Source: Bondarzewia mesenterica (taxonomy: Eukaryota > Basidiomycota > Agaricomycetes > Russulales > Bondarzewiaceae). Taken from it: a stretch of 12,874 bases of DNA. A program made the translations under genes and the position numbers. Positions 1 through 6,714 of the stretch are shown here, piece by piece; the first letter of the stretch is position 1, and each line of letters begins with the position of its first letter. A model generated the notes under the pieces. It was not told the origin of the DNA. It made no database searches and was given only the letters and a program-made list of their open reading frames with translations. The stretch lies in assembly GCA_004802705.1 (NCBI GenBank), contig SGPL01000573.1, positions 1-12,874 of the forward strand. Direction: 5' to 3'.

Positions 1-63
1 TTCTATTATGATTTTGTGTTTTTCTGCTCTGACATGGTTCTGGTCGAACCGTGGGAGGGCGAA
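1..63. other. Flank outside element A
   Basis: Short stretch before the TGTTAG that starts the element A LTR. No gene, RNA or repeat is recognised. If element A made a 5-bp target duplication, the copy on this side would be GCGAA at 59-63; its partner would lie outside the window. Confidence 0.4.
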
Positions 64-130
64 TGTTAGGTATATTGTTTTTCCTTCGCGCTGACTTTCT
101 GACTTGCTTGCAGAATCCGCTGCACTCGCA

Positions 131-152
131 AAAGTCGGCGTTCTCCGACTTT
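131..152. repeat. Perfect 8-bp hairpin in the element A LTR
   Basis: AAAGTCGG (131-138) and CCGACTTT (145-152) are exact inverted repeats around a 6-nt loop. It lies in what would be R/U5 of element A. No equivalent was seen in the B LTR. It could be an RNA hairpin or chance. Confidence 0.45.
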
Positions 153-389
153 GATTCTCCGCTACTGTACAGTTACTACTTAAACCTTCGTACCTGCACT
201 TGTACCGGACAGTTTTTCTGGATCTCGCAACGAGAGTCTCACTTTCGGTTCTTTCGTTGTTTGATCCGCAAGAGCTCCTAAACTCGTGTGATAAGACGCT
301 TGTGCTCAAACACAGCCTCTCCTCACACTTAAGTCCTGTGTAGTAGATACGTTAGTGTGTAGCGTAGCGTGTATACGAGTGGGATCTCA

Positions 390-416
390 CCTCAGTCACG
401 ATACAAGCGACTGAGG
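390..416. repeat. Conserved LTR hairpin, element A copy
   Basis: CCTCAGTC (390-397) and GACTGAGG (409-416) form an 8-bp stem around an 11-nt loop. The same stem, with the same loop length and similar loop bases, is in both B LTRs (7636-7662 and 12753-12779). In element orientation it lies about 25 nt downstream of the TATATA at 441-446, where a transcript would be expected to start. Confidence 0.6.
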
Positions 417-440
417 GGTTGTATGCGTGTTGTGCTAGAA

Positions 441-446
441 TATATA
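441..446 (-). promoter_or_regulatory. Candidate TATA box of the element A LTR
   Basis: TATATA at the position equivalent to the TATATATA of the B LTR, with GTGTCCG just beyond it in both. Placement fits a Pol II promoter for a minus-strand element transcript; the call is by homology and motif only. Confidence 0.4.
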
Positions 447-519
447 GTGTCCGCTCTGAGCCTGCCCGATGCGCTCCCTCAATGACGTCTCCCTCTTCTG
501 TCTCGATACGTCCACCCGA

Positions 520-535
520 CATCAGCAAAAGTGTC
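520..535 (+). repeat. Left terminal inverted repeat
   Basis: CATCAGCAAAAGTGTC, the exact reverse complement of 2726-2741. The match continues imperfectly as CAAAAATGG against AAAATATGG. Confidence 0.7.
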
Positions 536-587
536 CAAAAATGGTGGAGGCTTGTGGCGTGGCCTGCTTATGGCGAGGGATTTCAAG

Positions 588-730
588 TATGGCAAGGGCT
601 TGCGGATTATGGCAACCGCTCGCGAGGGCTCGCGAGGATAACAGGTCAAGTGGTGAGGGCTTGTAGCGAGACCTGTTTATGGTGAGGGCTCGCGAGTTTG
701 GCAACCGCTTGTGAGGGCTTGCGAGGGCTT
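588..730 (+). repeat. Left subterminal repeat array
   Basis: Contains two copies (611-637 and 700-726) of a 27-bp unit starting GGCAACCGCT and holding two GAGGGCT/GCGAG-type blocks, plus further GAGGGCT copies at 654-660 and 684-690. The two long copies differ only by C-to-T changes, each at CpG. Related GGCAACC and GGCAAGGG blocks lie on the opposite strand near 2693-2720. Such arrays are typical transposase-binding regions in DNA transposons; that role is inferred. Confidence 0.5.
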
Positions 731-805
731 GCAAATATATCTGAACATGTTGTAGTAATACTGAGGAGAATAATAGCAACATGCATATGAACTACGAAGC
801 CTAGG

Positions 806-1093
806 TTACAATGGCGCGCATCGTTCCGTACTAAGGATGTCTTCGTCGTGCTCATCGCCGTCGTCATCTGCGTGCTCGAGGACATCCTCTTCGTCGCTTT
901 CATCATCCTGTTCAGCGGTATTTTCGCGGTCACCTTCACCTTCACTGTCCTCATCATCCTCAGCGTCCGCATCCTCGTCATCTTCATCATCATCAGCCTG
1001 TCCGATGACTGTCTCACCTTCAACAGCTGCATTGGCTGTATCTTCCTGTAACCTGGAATCCCTCGCATTGCTTGATGACCATCCTATTTCTAT
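806..1093 (-). pseudogene. Acidic low-complexity C-terminal open frame
   Basis: A minus-strand frame is open from just after a TAG (1094-1096) to a TAA at 806-808, about 95 codons without a methionine start. It encodes a strongly acidic tail rich in Asp and Glu (runs such as ADDDEDDEDADAEDDED and DESDEEDVLEHADDD) and ends ...STERCAPL. Both GAT/GAC and GAA/GAG codons are used, so it is not a plain triplet repeat. The antisense plus frame is a serine-rich shadow. Another minus frame (1090-1281) leads into it with a one-base frame offset, so this may be the tail of a broken gene. Acidic tails occur in many nuclear proteins including transposases; I cannot name the family. Confidence 0.3.
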
Positions 1094-1278
1094 CTACACC
1101 GCTGGGCCTTCAATTGGTGTCGCGCTGAGAAAGGAGACTTGGTAGGACTTGGCGTTGAGTCAATTGCGTGATTTTGCAAGCTGAAAGTGAACCCGAGATT
1201 GCCCGATTTGGCACGGACGTCCAATAAGGACGCCAGCTGTGACCAAGCGTGACAAGTATTTTCACCTTCCTCCACTGA

Positions 1279-1728
1279 CACCGAATCCTCTTCTCACAAC
1301 CCCGCACCGTTGGCCTCCACCCCTTCACGGTCACCCTCCCACACGTCCCCATCTTGCTGGTTGTTATCACCTCACCCAGCCACTGTTGGCAGCCCAGTGA
1401 GGCTGCTGATGAGATGGCATCTTTGCCAACTTCACCAATGAGGCCATCATTTGATCTCATCAAGAACGGACTCAAGGAACAAGGTGAGGACAACAGCAAT
1501 CCTGGTGATGCTGGTCTGGTGGGATCCTAACGTGGGAGAGTNTTTTTTTTTTCAAGACAGTGAGAGTGTCACGGACGAGCCGATGCCGCGACCGGTGCGA
1601 ATGTGCTTGTAGCTGGCACTGCAGACCCAGGAACGAAGGTGCCGACCATAGCAGCACAAGTTGTGATTGGTGAACGAGGATGCAGCAGGTTGGATATGAG
1701 AAGATCAATGATGATGCCCATTCTGTAG
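1279..1728 (+). pseudogene. Gene-like fragment with a candidate intron
   Basis: A plus frame is open from after a TGA at 1276 and reads protein-like through SEAADEMASLPTSPMRP and LIKNGLKEQGEDNS. Read straight on, it hits TAA at 1528 and TGA at 1561. Both are removed if a 77-81-nt intron is spliced from GTGAGG at 1484 to an AG at 1560 or 1564; a CTAAC branch-like site (1527-1531) and a T-tract precede that AG. Using the 1564 AG, the same frame continues as ADAATGANVLVAGTAD and VPTIAAQVVIGE to a TAG at 1726. No start codon or homologue is recognised. One N lies at 1542 in the T-tract. It could be a captured host gene fragment or chance; the opposite strand also has an open frame (1110-1499). 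Confidence 0.28.
1484..1560 (+). other. Candidate spliceosomal intron
   Basis: GTGAGG donor at 1484, CTAAC branch-like site at 1527-1531, T-rich tract at 1541-1552 and CAG acceptor at 1558-1560, with another AG at 1563-1564 that keeps the reading frame. The length of 77 nt is normal for basidiomycete introns. The evidence is motif order only. Confidence 0.35.
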
Positions 1729-2207
1729 CCCCGTTCGCTCGAACATTACATGTCGTGCCATCACCGCCACGATATGACCGACCAGCAACATTGACGATCT
1801 GTATACGATGCTGTTTGGGTCATTGGCGAAGAGGGTACTATCATGATTCTCGTAACTCAAGCTCACTGAGTGTACTTGACCTGCGAGACATGTGTCGGCT
1901 GACGCCCATCGGTTCCTTTGCTGCTGCTATGCTCGACAGCTTCTTGGTTATCTCTGGCTTAGCTCGAGCTTTGGTCTCGGTCTTCAAATGTCCTCTTGTG
2001 GTCTTTGTCTGGTATCTTGCTAGAGGCACCCTAACTCCACTGCCCACTGTTGCTAGCCCATCCCTCATCATCTCCAATACCATCAATACAGGTGTCGTTC
2101 AACCCAATGCTTTCTCTATTCAAGTTGCAGGCACCAAGCTCTTGCTGTCATCGGGAGTTCATGCCTCAGATGGAAGTATCCATCTGGATATCTCTGGCGA
2201 GGGTTGA
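1729..2207. other. Interior of the inverted-repeat element, no gene recognised
   Basis: A plus frame is open across this stretch from 1680 to a TGA at 2205, but its composition is unconvincing. A minus frame at 1841-2086 encodes a basic stretch (KTETKARAKPEITKK) ending LSELELRES that looks somewhat more protein-like. Neither has a recognisable domain, and I would not call either a gene. Confidence 0.4.
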
Positions 2208-2417
2208 GTGTTGAGAAAGTGGCTGAATGATTCATCGGGACCGCACGAAGGAGCCGAGGTTGTGAAGAGAACGAAGTCGCAGAAGGTGAAGGCGATGAAT
2301 GCAGGCACCAAGCGTTCCAAAGAGGCCCCGGCGAAGTCTATGAAGAAGAAAGCAGTGGAGAACAAGGAGAACCAGGAGCTGTTTTACTGGACTGCTGCCG
2401 TCCACCGAGTCATATGA
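2208..2417 (+). pseudogene. Lysine-rich terminal exon-like open frame
   Basis: An open frame of about 69 codons follows an in-frame TGA at 2205-2207 and ends at TGA 2415-2417. It encodes a basic, low-hydrophobicity segment (VKRTKSQKVKAMNAGTKR, then EAPAKSMKKKAVENKENQ) and finishes ELFYWTAAVHRVI. There is no ATG at its beginning, so if real it is a terminal exon or truncated gene. An AT-rich stretch follows at 2418-2515, as expected of a fungal 3' UTR. Lysine-rich tails of this kind fit a nuclear protein, but no family is recognised. The antisense frames (2159-2365, 2232-2444) look like shadows. Confidence 0.33.
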
Positions 2418-2725
2418 GTATGTTACAATTTCACTGATATTCATTTGTATTGTACAAACGCTCGTAATGCAATATCTATGCTATATTCTATGTATTGGTG
2501 CAATAGCAATGATGATTGCCCCATCATAAATCAGCGGTGATGCATGGCCATTCCCAGAGAGTTTGCAAGGCATGGCCATATGCGCCAGAATTGTGAGAAT
2601 GACAATTATTTTGAGGTATAGCCATAATTGAGGTAGCTCACCACTACTAGCGGAAACGGAAAGTCTGGCGGCGCCTTGCGGCCTTGTGGGGGGTTGCCAC
2701 CTATGGCCACCCCTTGCCATATTTT
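2418..2725. other. AT-rich tail and right subterminal region of the inverted-repeat element
   Basis: 2418-2515 is AT-rich and looks like the 3' flank of the preceding open frame. From 2540 there are repeated GCATGGCCAT blocks (2544-2553, 2570-2579), and 2680-2720 holds CCTTGTGG, GGTTGCC and CCCTTGCCATA, the reverse complements of motifs in the left subterminal array. No gene is seen. Confidence 0.45.
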
Positions 2726-2741
2726 GACACTTTTGCTGATG
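2726..2741 (-). repeat. Right terminal inverted repeat
   Basis: GACACTTTTGCTGATG, exact reverse complement of 520-535. Confidence 0.7.
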
Positions 2742-2792
2742 GATGTCTCCTCACTCTCGCGCATCTGTCCGTGCATGCGTCAGCTTCCAACA
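2742..2792 (-). repeat. Element A 3' LTR, right segment
   Basis: The remaining U3 end of the A LTR. It contains CGCGCATCTGTCCGTGC, matching CGTGCGTCTCTCCGTGC at 7735-7751 in the B LTR, and ends CTTCCAACA, where B has CTTCAACA, immediately before an identical CTCCTCCTCAC purine tract. In element orientation the LTR starts TGTTGGAAG. Confidence 0.7.
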
Positions 2793-2803
2793 CTCCTCCT
2801 CAC
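2793..2803 (-). other. Polypurine tract of element A
   Basis: On the minus strand GTGAGGAGGAG abuts the LTR start TGTT, the position where a polypurine primer for plus-strand DNA synthesis sits. Element B has the identical 11-mer in the same place (7783-7793). Confidence 0.8.
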
Positions 2804-2906
2804 GGAAAGAGTGTGTGAGTGAGTACTCCTCCTCTTCTCCTGCAGTCTCCTCCTCAACTCTTGTCATCCTCTGGCAGCACCTCAATGTCATGTGCTGCTC
2901 CTCCTC
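2793..2906 (-). repeat. Array of GAGGAGGAG tracts downstream of the element A ORF
   Basis: Four exact copies of GAGGAGGAG (plus-strand CTCCTCCTC at 2793-2801, 2826-2834, 2847-2855 and 2898-2906) fill the short 3' untranslated region. The last overlaps the gag-pol stop codon TGA at 2905-2907. Element B has the same layout. Confidence 0.75.
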
Positions 2907-4505
2907 ATCGGGTGTCTAGAAGAGGGTGGAGTCCGATAAGCGTACGAAAATGTTGATGTGCAGCTTTAGGTAGTGGTTTGGTGAACGCGTCCACGATGTT
3001 GTCATTGGTAGGGACATAGGCGAAGTGAATGTGTTTTAAGGCAACGTGGTCGCGGATGAAGTGATGTTGAATGTCTATATGCTTGCTTTTGTCGTGAAAA
3101 GCCTGGTCTTGAGTGAGACGGATGGCTGATTGGTTGTCGCAGTAGATTAGTGTGGCAGAGGTAGGTTTGAAGTTGAGAGAAGTAAGAATGGTTCGGAACC
3201 AGAGCGCTTCCTTGCAAGCGTGTGCCGCTGCAATGAACTCTGCTTCACACGTTGATGTGGCCATCAGTGATTGTCGTTTGGAACTCCAGGAGATCAGGCC
3301 AGAGCCCAGTGAGAAGCCAAATCCAGAGACGGAGCGTCGAGATCCGATGGGGCCAGGTGCGCTGCCAAAGCTGGCGTCGGTAAATCCATAGAGTGTTAGT
3401 GGTTGGGAGCCACCTAAGATAAGGCCGGTGGTGCGAGTGCCTTTTAGATAATGAACAACGTGCTTAACGGCGGTCCAGTGGCGAGGGCCCGGATTCGCGT
3501 TGAACTGGCTTAAGTGTTGGACGGCGAAGGATATGTCTGGGCGGGAGCCGATGGATAGATACATTAGGCAGCTGATTAACTCGCGATAGGGGACAGTGGC
3601 CATGAGTTGTTTATCGGAGTCCAAAGATGGACAGTCAGCGTGGGTGAGTTTCACGTTGTAGTCAAGGGGGGTGGATACAGTGTGTGCATCAGTAAGACGA
3701 AATTTGGTGAGGATCGAGTCTATGAGGCCAGTTTGAGACACAGTAATTGTGCGATCGGGGAGGTTGCGAGTGATCGCTAAGCCGACCAGCCATTGGACAG
3801 GACTGAGTTCGATGATGTCGAAGTGTTTGTGGAGGGAGAGTTTAACGGATTGAATGACGTCCGTGGTGGATCCTGCGAGGTTAAGGTCGTCAACATGGAT
3901 CGTTAATATGCAATACCGCTGGGCGTGGAGCGGAAGTAAAGGCTCCATTCCGCGCTGATGCGTATGAACCCAAAACTGAGGAGGGCCTGATGTAATTTCT
4001 GGTTCTAGATGCGGCTGCCTTGTTTCAGACCGTAAAGGCCTTTTTTTTAACTTCCATACCCAGTCCTCTTTGTCGGGCTCGTGGAAACCATCGGGTTGCT
4101 CCATCCAAAGATCTTCTGTAAGGTTGCCATGAAGGAAAGCCGTCTTGACGTCCAATTGCTCGATGGGCCAACCGAGGTGTGTGGCGAGGTGGAGTAGGAG
4201 ACGTTGTGACTCAAGGCGTGCGACAGGAGAGAAGGTGTCGGTAAAATCTTGTCCGGGTATTTGAGTAAATCCTTTAGCGACAAGGCGGGCTTTATAATGA
4301 ACAGGGTTGTTGTGGGCATCGCGTTTGATGGTAAAGATAGGGCGGCATTTAATAACACGACGATCATGAGGAACGGAAGACCTGGGGACTAAGTCGTAAA
4401 CATCATGAGAACAGATGGAGCATAGCTCATCAAGATAGGCAGTACGCCATTTGTCAGCATCAGCAGATGCTTGAGCGGCAGCCCAGGTGCGAGGTTCGTC
4501 ATTGA
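2905..4505 (-). pseudogene. Element A reverse transcriptase and RNase H
   Basis: RVT_2-type RT: the block from KCRPIFTIKRDA through YKARLVAKGFTQIPGQDF, the first catalytic Asp in LDVKTAFLHG, and HVDD at 3886-3897 in place of the usual YVDD. RNase H follows, with Asp in GFTDASFGS, Glu in TCEAEF, Asp in YCDNQSAI and Asp in IVDAFTKPL. Between the two RT Asp motifs the translation is wrong-frame for about 42 codons: an extra T in the run at 4041-4048 shifts it out and a missing base near 3905 restores it. In the proper frame this stretch reads KKGLYGLKQGSRI, then TAG where B has Trp. The enzyme would be inactive. Confidence 0.9.
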
Positions 4506-5031
4506 GTTCCACGGCGGCAAGACCGAGCAATTCGAGATCTGAGGGCAGGGGAGTGAGAGGGGATAACGGAGTAGGGGGGGTGGGACCGGGAGGTGTAGAT
4601 AAAATTGTAGTAGATGGAACTGGAGTGGAGGGAGGGGAGAGAGTAGAAGGTAGAGAGGGTTCACCGATAGAGGCAAGGAGTTTGGCAGAAGGTTTGCGAA
4701 GACGCGTAGAGCGGCGAAGGGGTGGCGCAGATGGAGGGATATGAAGTGGAGGTTCAGGGATACAAAGTGGAGGTTCAGGTGGTAATGGTGGTAAAGAGGG
4801 TAGAGGGGATGAAATGGTAGGCGGAGGAAGGGACATGGAATATGAGGGAGAAAGTGAGGGACTGTGGGAAGGGGAAAGAGAAGGCGTATCAAAAGGGATA
4901 AGGTCATCATCATGTATGCGGGCAGGGAGAGTGGTATCTAAGATAACAGGGGGAGGTGACGCGGAGCGAGATACAGGTGATGTAGAGTGAGAAGTGTCAC
5001 GTAAAGAGGAGGGAGATTGAGGGGAATGGTG
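4506..5031 (-). pseudogene. Pro/Ser-rich linker between integrase and RT, element A
   Basis: Same open frame. About 175 residues dominated by Pro, Ser, Leu and Thr, with short internal repeats (SLSPSHSPSLSPS; PPEPPLCIPEPPLHIPP) and the RRSTRLRKPSAKL motif that commonly precedes RT in copia elements. The linker in B (about 9490-9960) has the same composition and an RRSHRI-QPSAKL equivalent, but otherwise barely aligns. Confidence 0.7.
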
Positions 5032-5889
5032 AGATTCTATAAATGTAACATGGTATGATACGTAGATACGGCCCGAAGGGTGATGGTAACAGCGATAAGA
5101 TTTGGAATGCGGGGAATAACCAACGAGGATGCATTCAATAGAACGATTATGTATTTTTGGATTATGGTGATCTTGTATGAGAACGAATGCCCGGCAACCA
5201 AATTCGCGAAGGTGAGAAATGTCGGGTTTAGATCCGGACCATGCTTCGTCGGGAGTCATATTATGAAGAGTATGTGTAGCCGTGCGATTGTGGAGGTAAG
5301 CGGCAGTAAGGTAACACTCACCCCAAAGGGAAAGTGGGAGATCGGCGCTGATTCGCATGGCACGGGCCTGATCGAAAAGAGTGCGATGGAGTCGTTCGAC
5401 AGCTCTGATGTGAGCAGACGTGTAAGGCGCAGATGTTTGATGTGTGATGCCAGATTGACGTAGGTGTTGTTCAAATTGAGTGAGAGTGAACTCGCCCCCA
5501 CTATCAGTACGGACGATGTGGAGTTGGTGTCCCGAATCGGCCTCAGTGAGAGCACGCCATTCAAGAAATGATGAAGCGGCATCCGATTTTTGTACAAGTA
5601 GAATGGCTCAAGCCTTAGAGGTACAGTCATCACGAATGTCTAGAGAATATGATTTACCACCAGTAGAAGCGGGAGATACAGGCCCCATGAGATCAGCATA
5701 CACAACAGCCAACGGGACAGTGGAACATGTGTGCGTGCGTGAGTATGGAACCGAGCGCTTAGTCTGCTTCCCAAGGATGCAGGCGTCACATTTGGGTGGG
5801 ACAGAGGTAGTGGTGGGCATACCTGTAACGAGGTCATTACGAGCCATGTAGTGGATAGCATCATAACCAGCATGACCAAGGCGGCGGTG
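5032..5889 (-). pseudogene. Element A integrase region
   Basis: Would insert the DNA copy into the genome. The HHCC zinc finger is HRRLGH plus CDAC (downstream of the TAG at 5890). The catalytic triad is visible: Asp in VYADLMGPV (5692-5694), Asp in VRTDSGGEF (5503-5505) and Glu in VERLHRTL (5395-5397), giving DD35E spacing. LSLWGECYLTAAYLHNRTA and FGCRAFV are conserved C-terminal core blocks. TGA 5608-5610 replaces the Trp codon seen in B (TSKSWAILL) and splits the domain; the frame between that stop and 5358 is open but has no ATG. Confidence 0.8.
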
Positions 5890-5892
5890 CTA

Positions 5893-6711
5893 AGTCTCCA
5901 AGCTGAGTGTCGCATTAGCCAAGTGTGTGGGTGCCGAGATAAGGTCGCCAGAGAGGGCAAAAAAGATTGTTGTGCGTGCGGACACCAACAGCAAAGTAGT
6001 GCGAGCCTCAGAAGCCAGGGAGACAGAGCATGAAGTGTGAGAGAAAGCAACCGAGTAGCCCGAGTCACAAAGGCGACCAATCGAGATCAGGCGCATAGCG
6101 GCATGAGGGACGAATAAGACATGGTGCAAGGTGAAGACACGATCTTTACCGAGTTGTAGGCGAATGTCACCCGTGCCCACAGCTTGAATACAGGAGCCGT
6201 TGATGCCTTTTATGGCACGAGGTGCAGTGGATTGGAAAGAGATGAAGTCATTACGGTCTGGGCTCAAGTGACAGCTAGAGGCACTATCAAGGAAGAAGGC
6301 AACAGTCGTGGAGTGAGTTGAAGCAAGTCCCCAATCGACCGAGCAAGTGTCAGTAGTCGTCAAGGCAGACCAGTAATCGACATCGCTGTCGTGGCCGATG
6401 GTGGCAGCAACTTCCTCAATATGTGTGTCGTTAAGAGCCACATTCGTATTTTCAAGGTGTTTGGTTCCATCTGCTGGTTGAGTGGTGGTGGGTTGGACGG
6501 TATCGCGTGCAGTGCGCTTGGGCTTCAAGTGGGGGAATTTGGCCCAGCATCGAGCAGAAGCGTGGTTGGTGCGGTTGCAATGCTCGCATGGCATTCGTGA
6601 CGTGTTCGACGAGTGTGGAGTCTTGTATGTAGTAGCAGCGGCGACATTGAGTGTTTTGCGAGTATTGTTGAATTCGGCTTCCTCCAAAGAACGGATGTCC
6701 GCAGTGTCGAG
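5893..6711 (-). pseudogene. Element A nucleocapsid knuckle and protease region
   Basis: Same frame as gag, directly after its stop. The CCHC zinc knuckle CEHCNRTNHASARC (6547-6588, spacing CX2CX4HX4C) would bind element RNA. About 85 residues on, FFLDSASSCHLSP carries the aspartic protease signature; the usual third residue Gly is Ala here, and B has the same DSAS, so it is a family trait. HHVLFVPHAAMRLISIGRL follows, the conserved segment between protease and integrase in copia elements. The piece ends at TAG 5890-5892, within the integrase zinc finger. Confidence 0.8.
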
Positions 6712-6714
6712 TCA

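Larger units (their letters stand above)
64..519 (-). repeat. Element A 3' LTR, left segment
   Basis: Begins TGTTAGG at 64, matching the TGTTAG start of the element B LTRs. Bases 366-455 align with 7615-7715 of the B LTR: a CACCTCAGTCA block, AAGCGACTGAGGGG, a TATATA (441-446) and GTGTCCG occur in the same order and near-equal spacing. In element orientation this segment holds part of U3, R and U5. It stops at 519, where the inverted-repeat element starts; the remaining U3 is at 2742-2792. Rejoined length would be about 507 bp, longer than the 301 bp of the B LTR. Similarity to B is weak in 70-340, so the exact left boundary rests mainly on the TGTTAG terminus. Confidence 0.6.
520..2741. mobile_element. 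2.2-kb element with terminal inverted repeats, inserted in the element A LTR
   Basis: Bounded by exact 16-bp inverted repeats (520-535 and 2726-2741), with looser complementarity running a further 9 bp inward. Subterminal blocks recur in inverted orientation: TATGGCAAGGG and GGCAACC-type motifs near the left end (588-730) reappear on the opposite strand near 2693-2720. The two outer flanks are both element A LTR, so this looks like an insertion into that LTR. Inside are only gene-like scraps, with no recognisable transposase, so it is probably non-autonomous or carries captured host fragments. No target duplication longer than 2 bp is visible (GA on each side), so the superfamily cannot be assigned; hAT-like CAG...CTG ends are possible but lack the expected 8-bp duplication. 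Confidence 0.55.

Noticed and set aside
30..56. GGTCGAACC resembling a tRNA T-arm next to the element A LTR
   Set aside because: The five-base stem needed on either side does not pair, and no other tRNA arms are present on either strand.
588..730. GAGGGCT repeats as a CRISPR array or minisatellite
   Set aside because: Units are irregular in spacing and length with no unique spacers; they match motifs at the other end of the same element in inverted orientation.
837..1145. Plus-strand serine-rich open frame
   Set aside because: It is the antisense of the acidic Asp/Glu frame on the minus strand; TCN-rich triplets give poly-Ser automatically, and no domain or credible start context is seen.
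4041..4048. Homopolymer run as a programmed frameshift site
   Set aside because: It lies inside RT, not at a gag/pol boundary, is absent from B, and shifting there destroys conserved RT motifs.
4389..4913. Long minus-strand open frame in the Pro/Ser linker region, and plus-strand frame 4487-4744
   Set aside because: Off-frame shadows of the low-complexity linker of element A gag-pol.
5080..5851. Plus-strand open frames opposite the integrase (5080-5463, 5480-5851)
   Set aside because: Antisense shadows of the integrase frame, which has clear catalytic motifs.
6712..6714. In-frame stop between gag and pol as a programmed read-through site
   Set aside because: Element B has an Arg codon at the same place, and A has two more stops of the same mutational type, so decay explains it.
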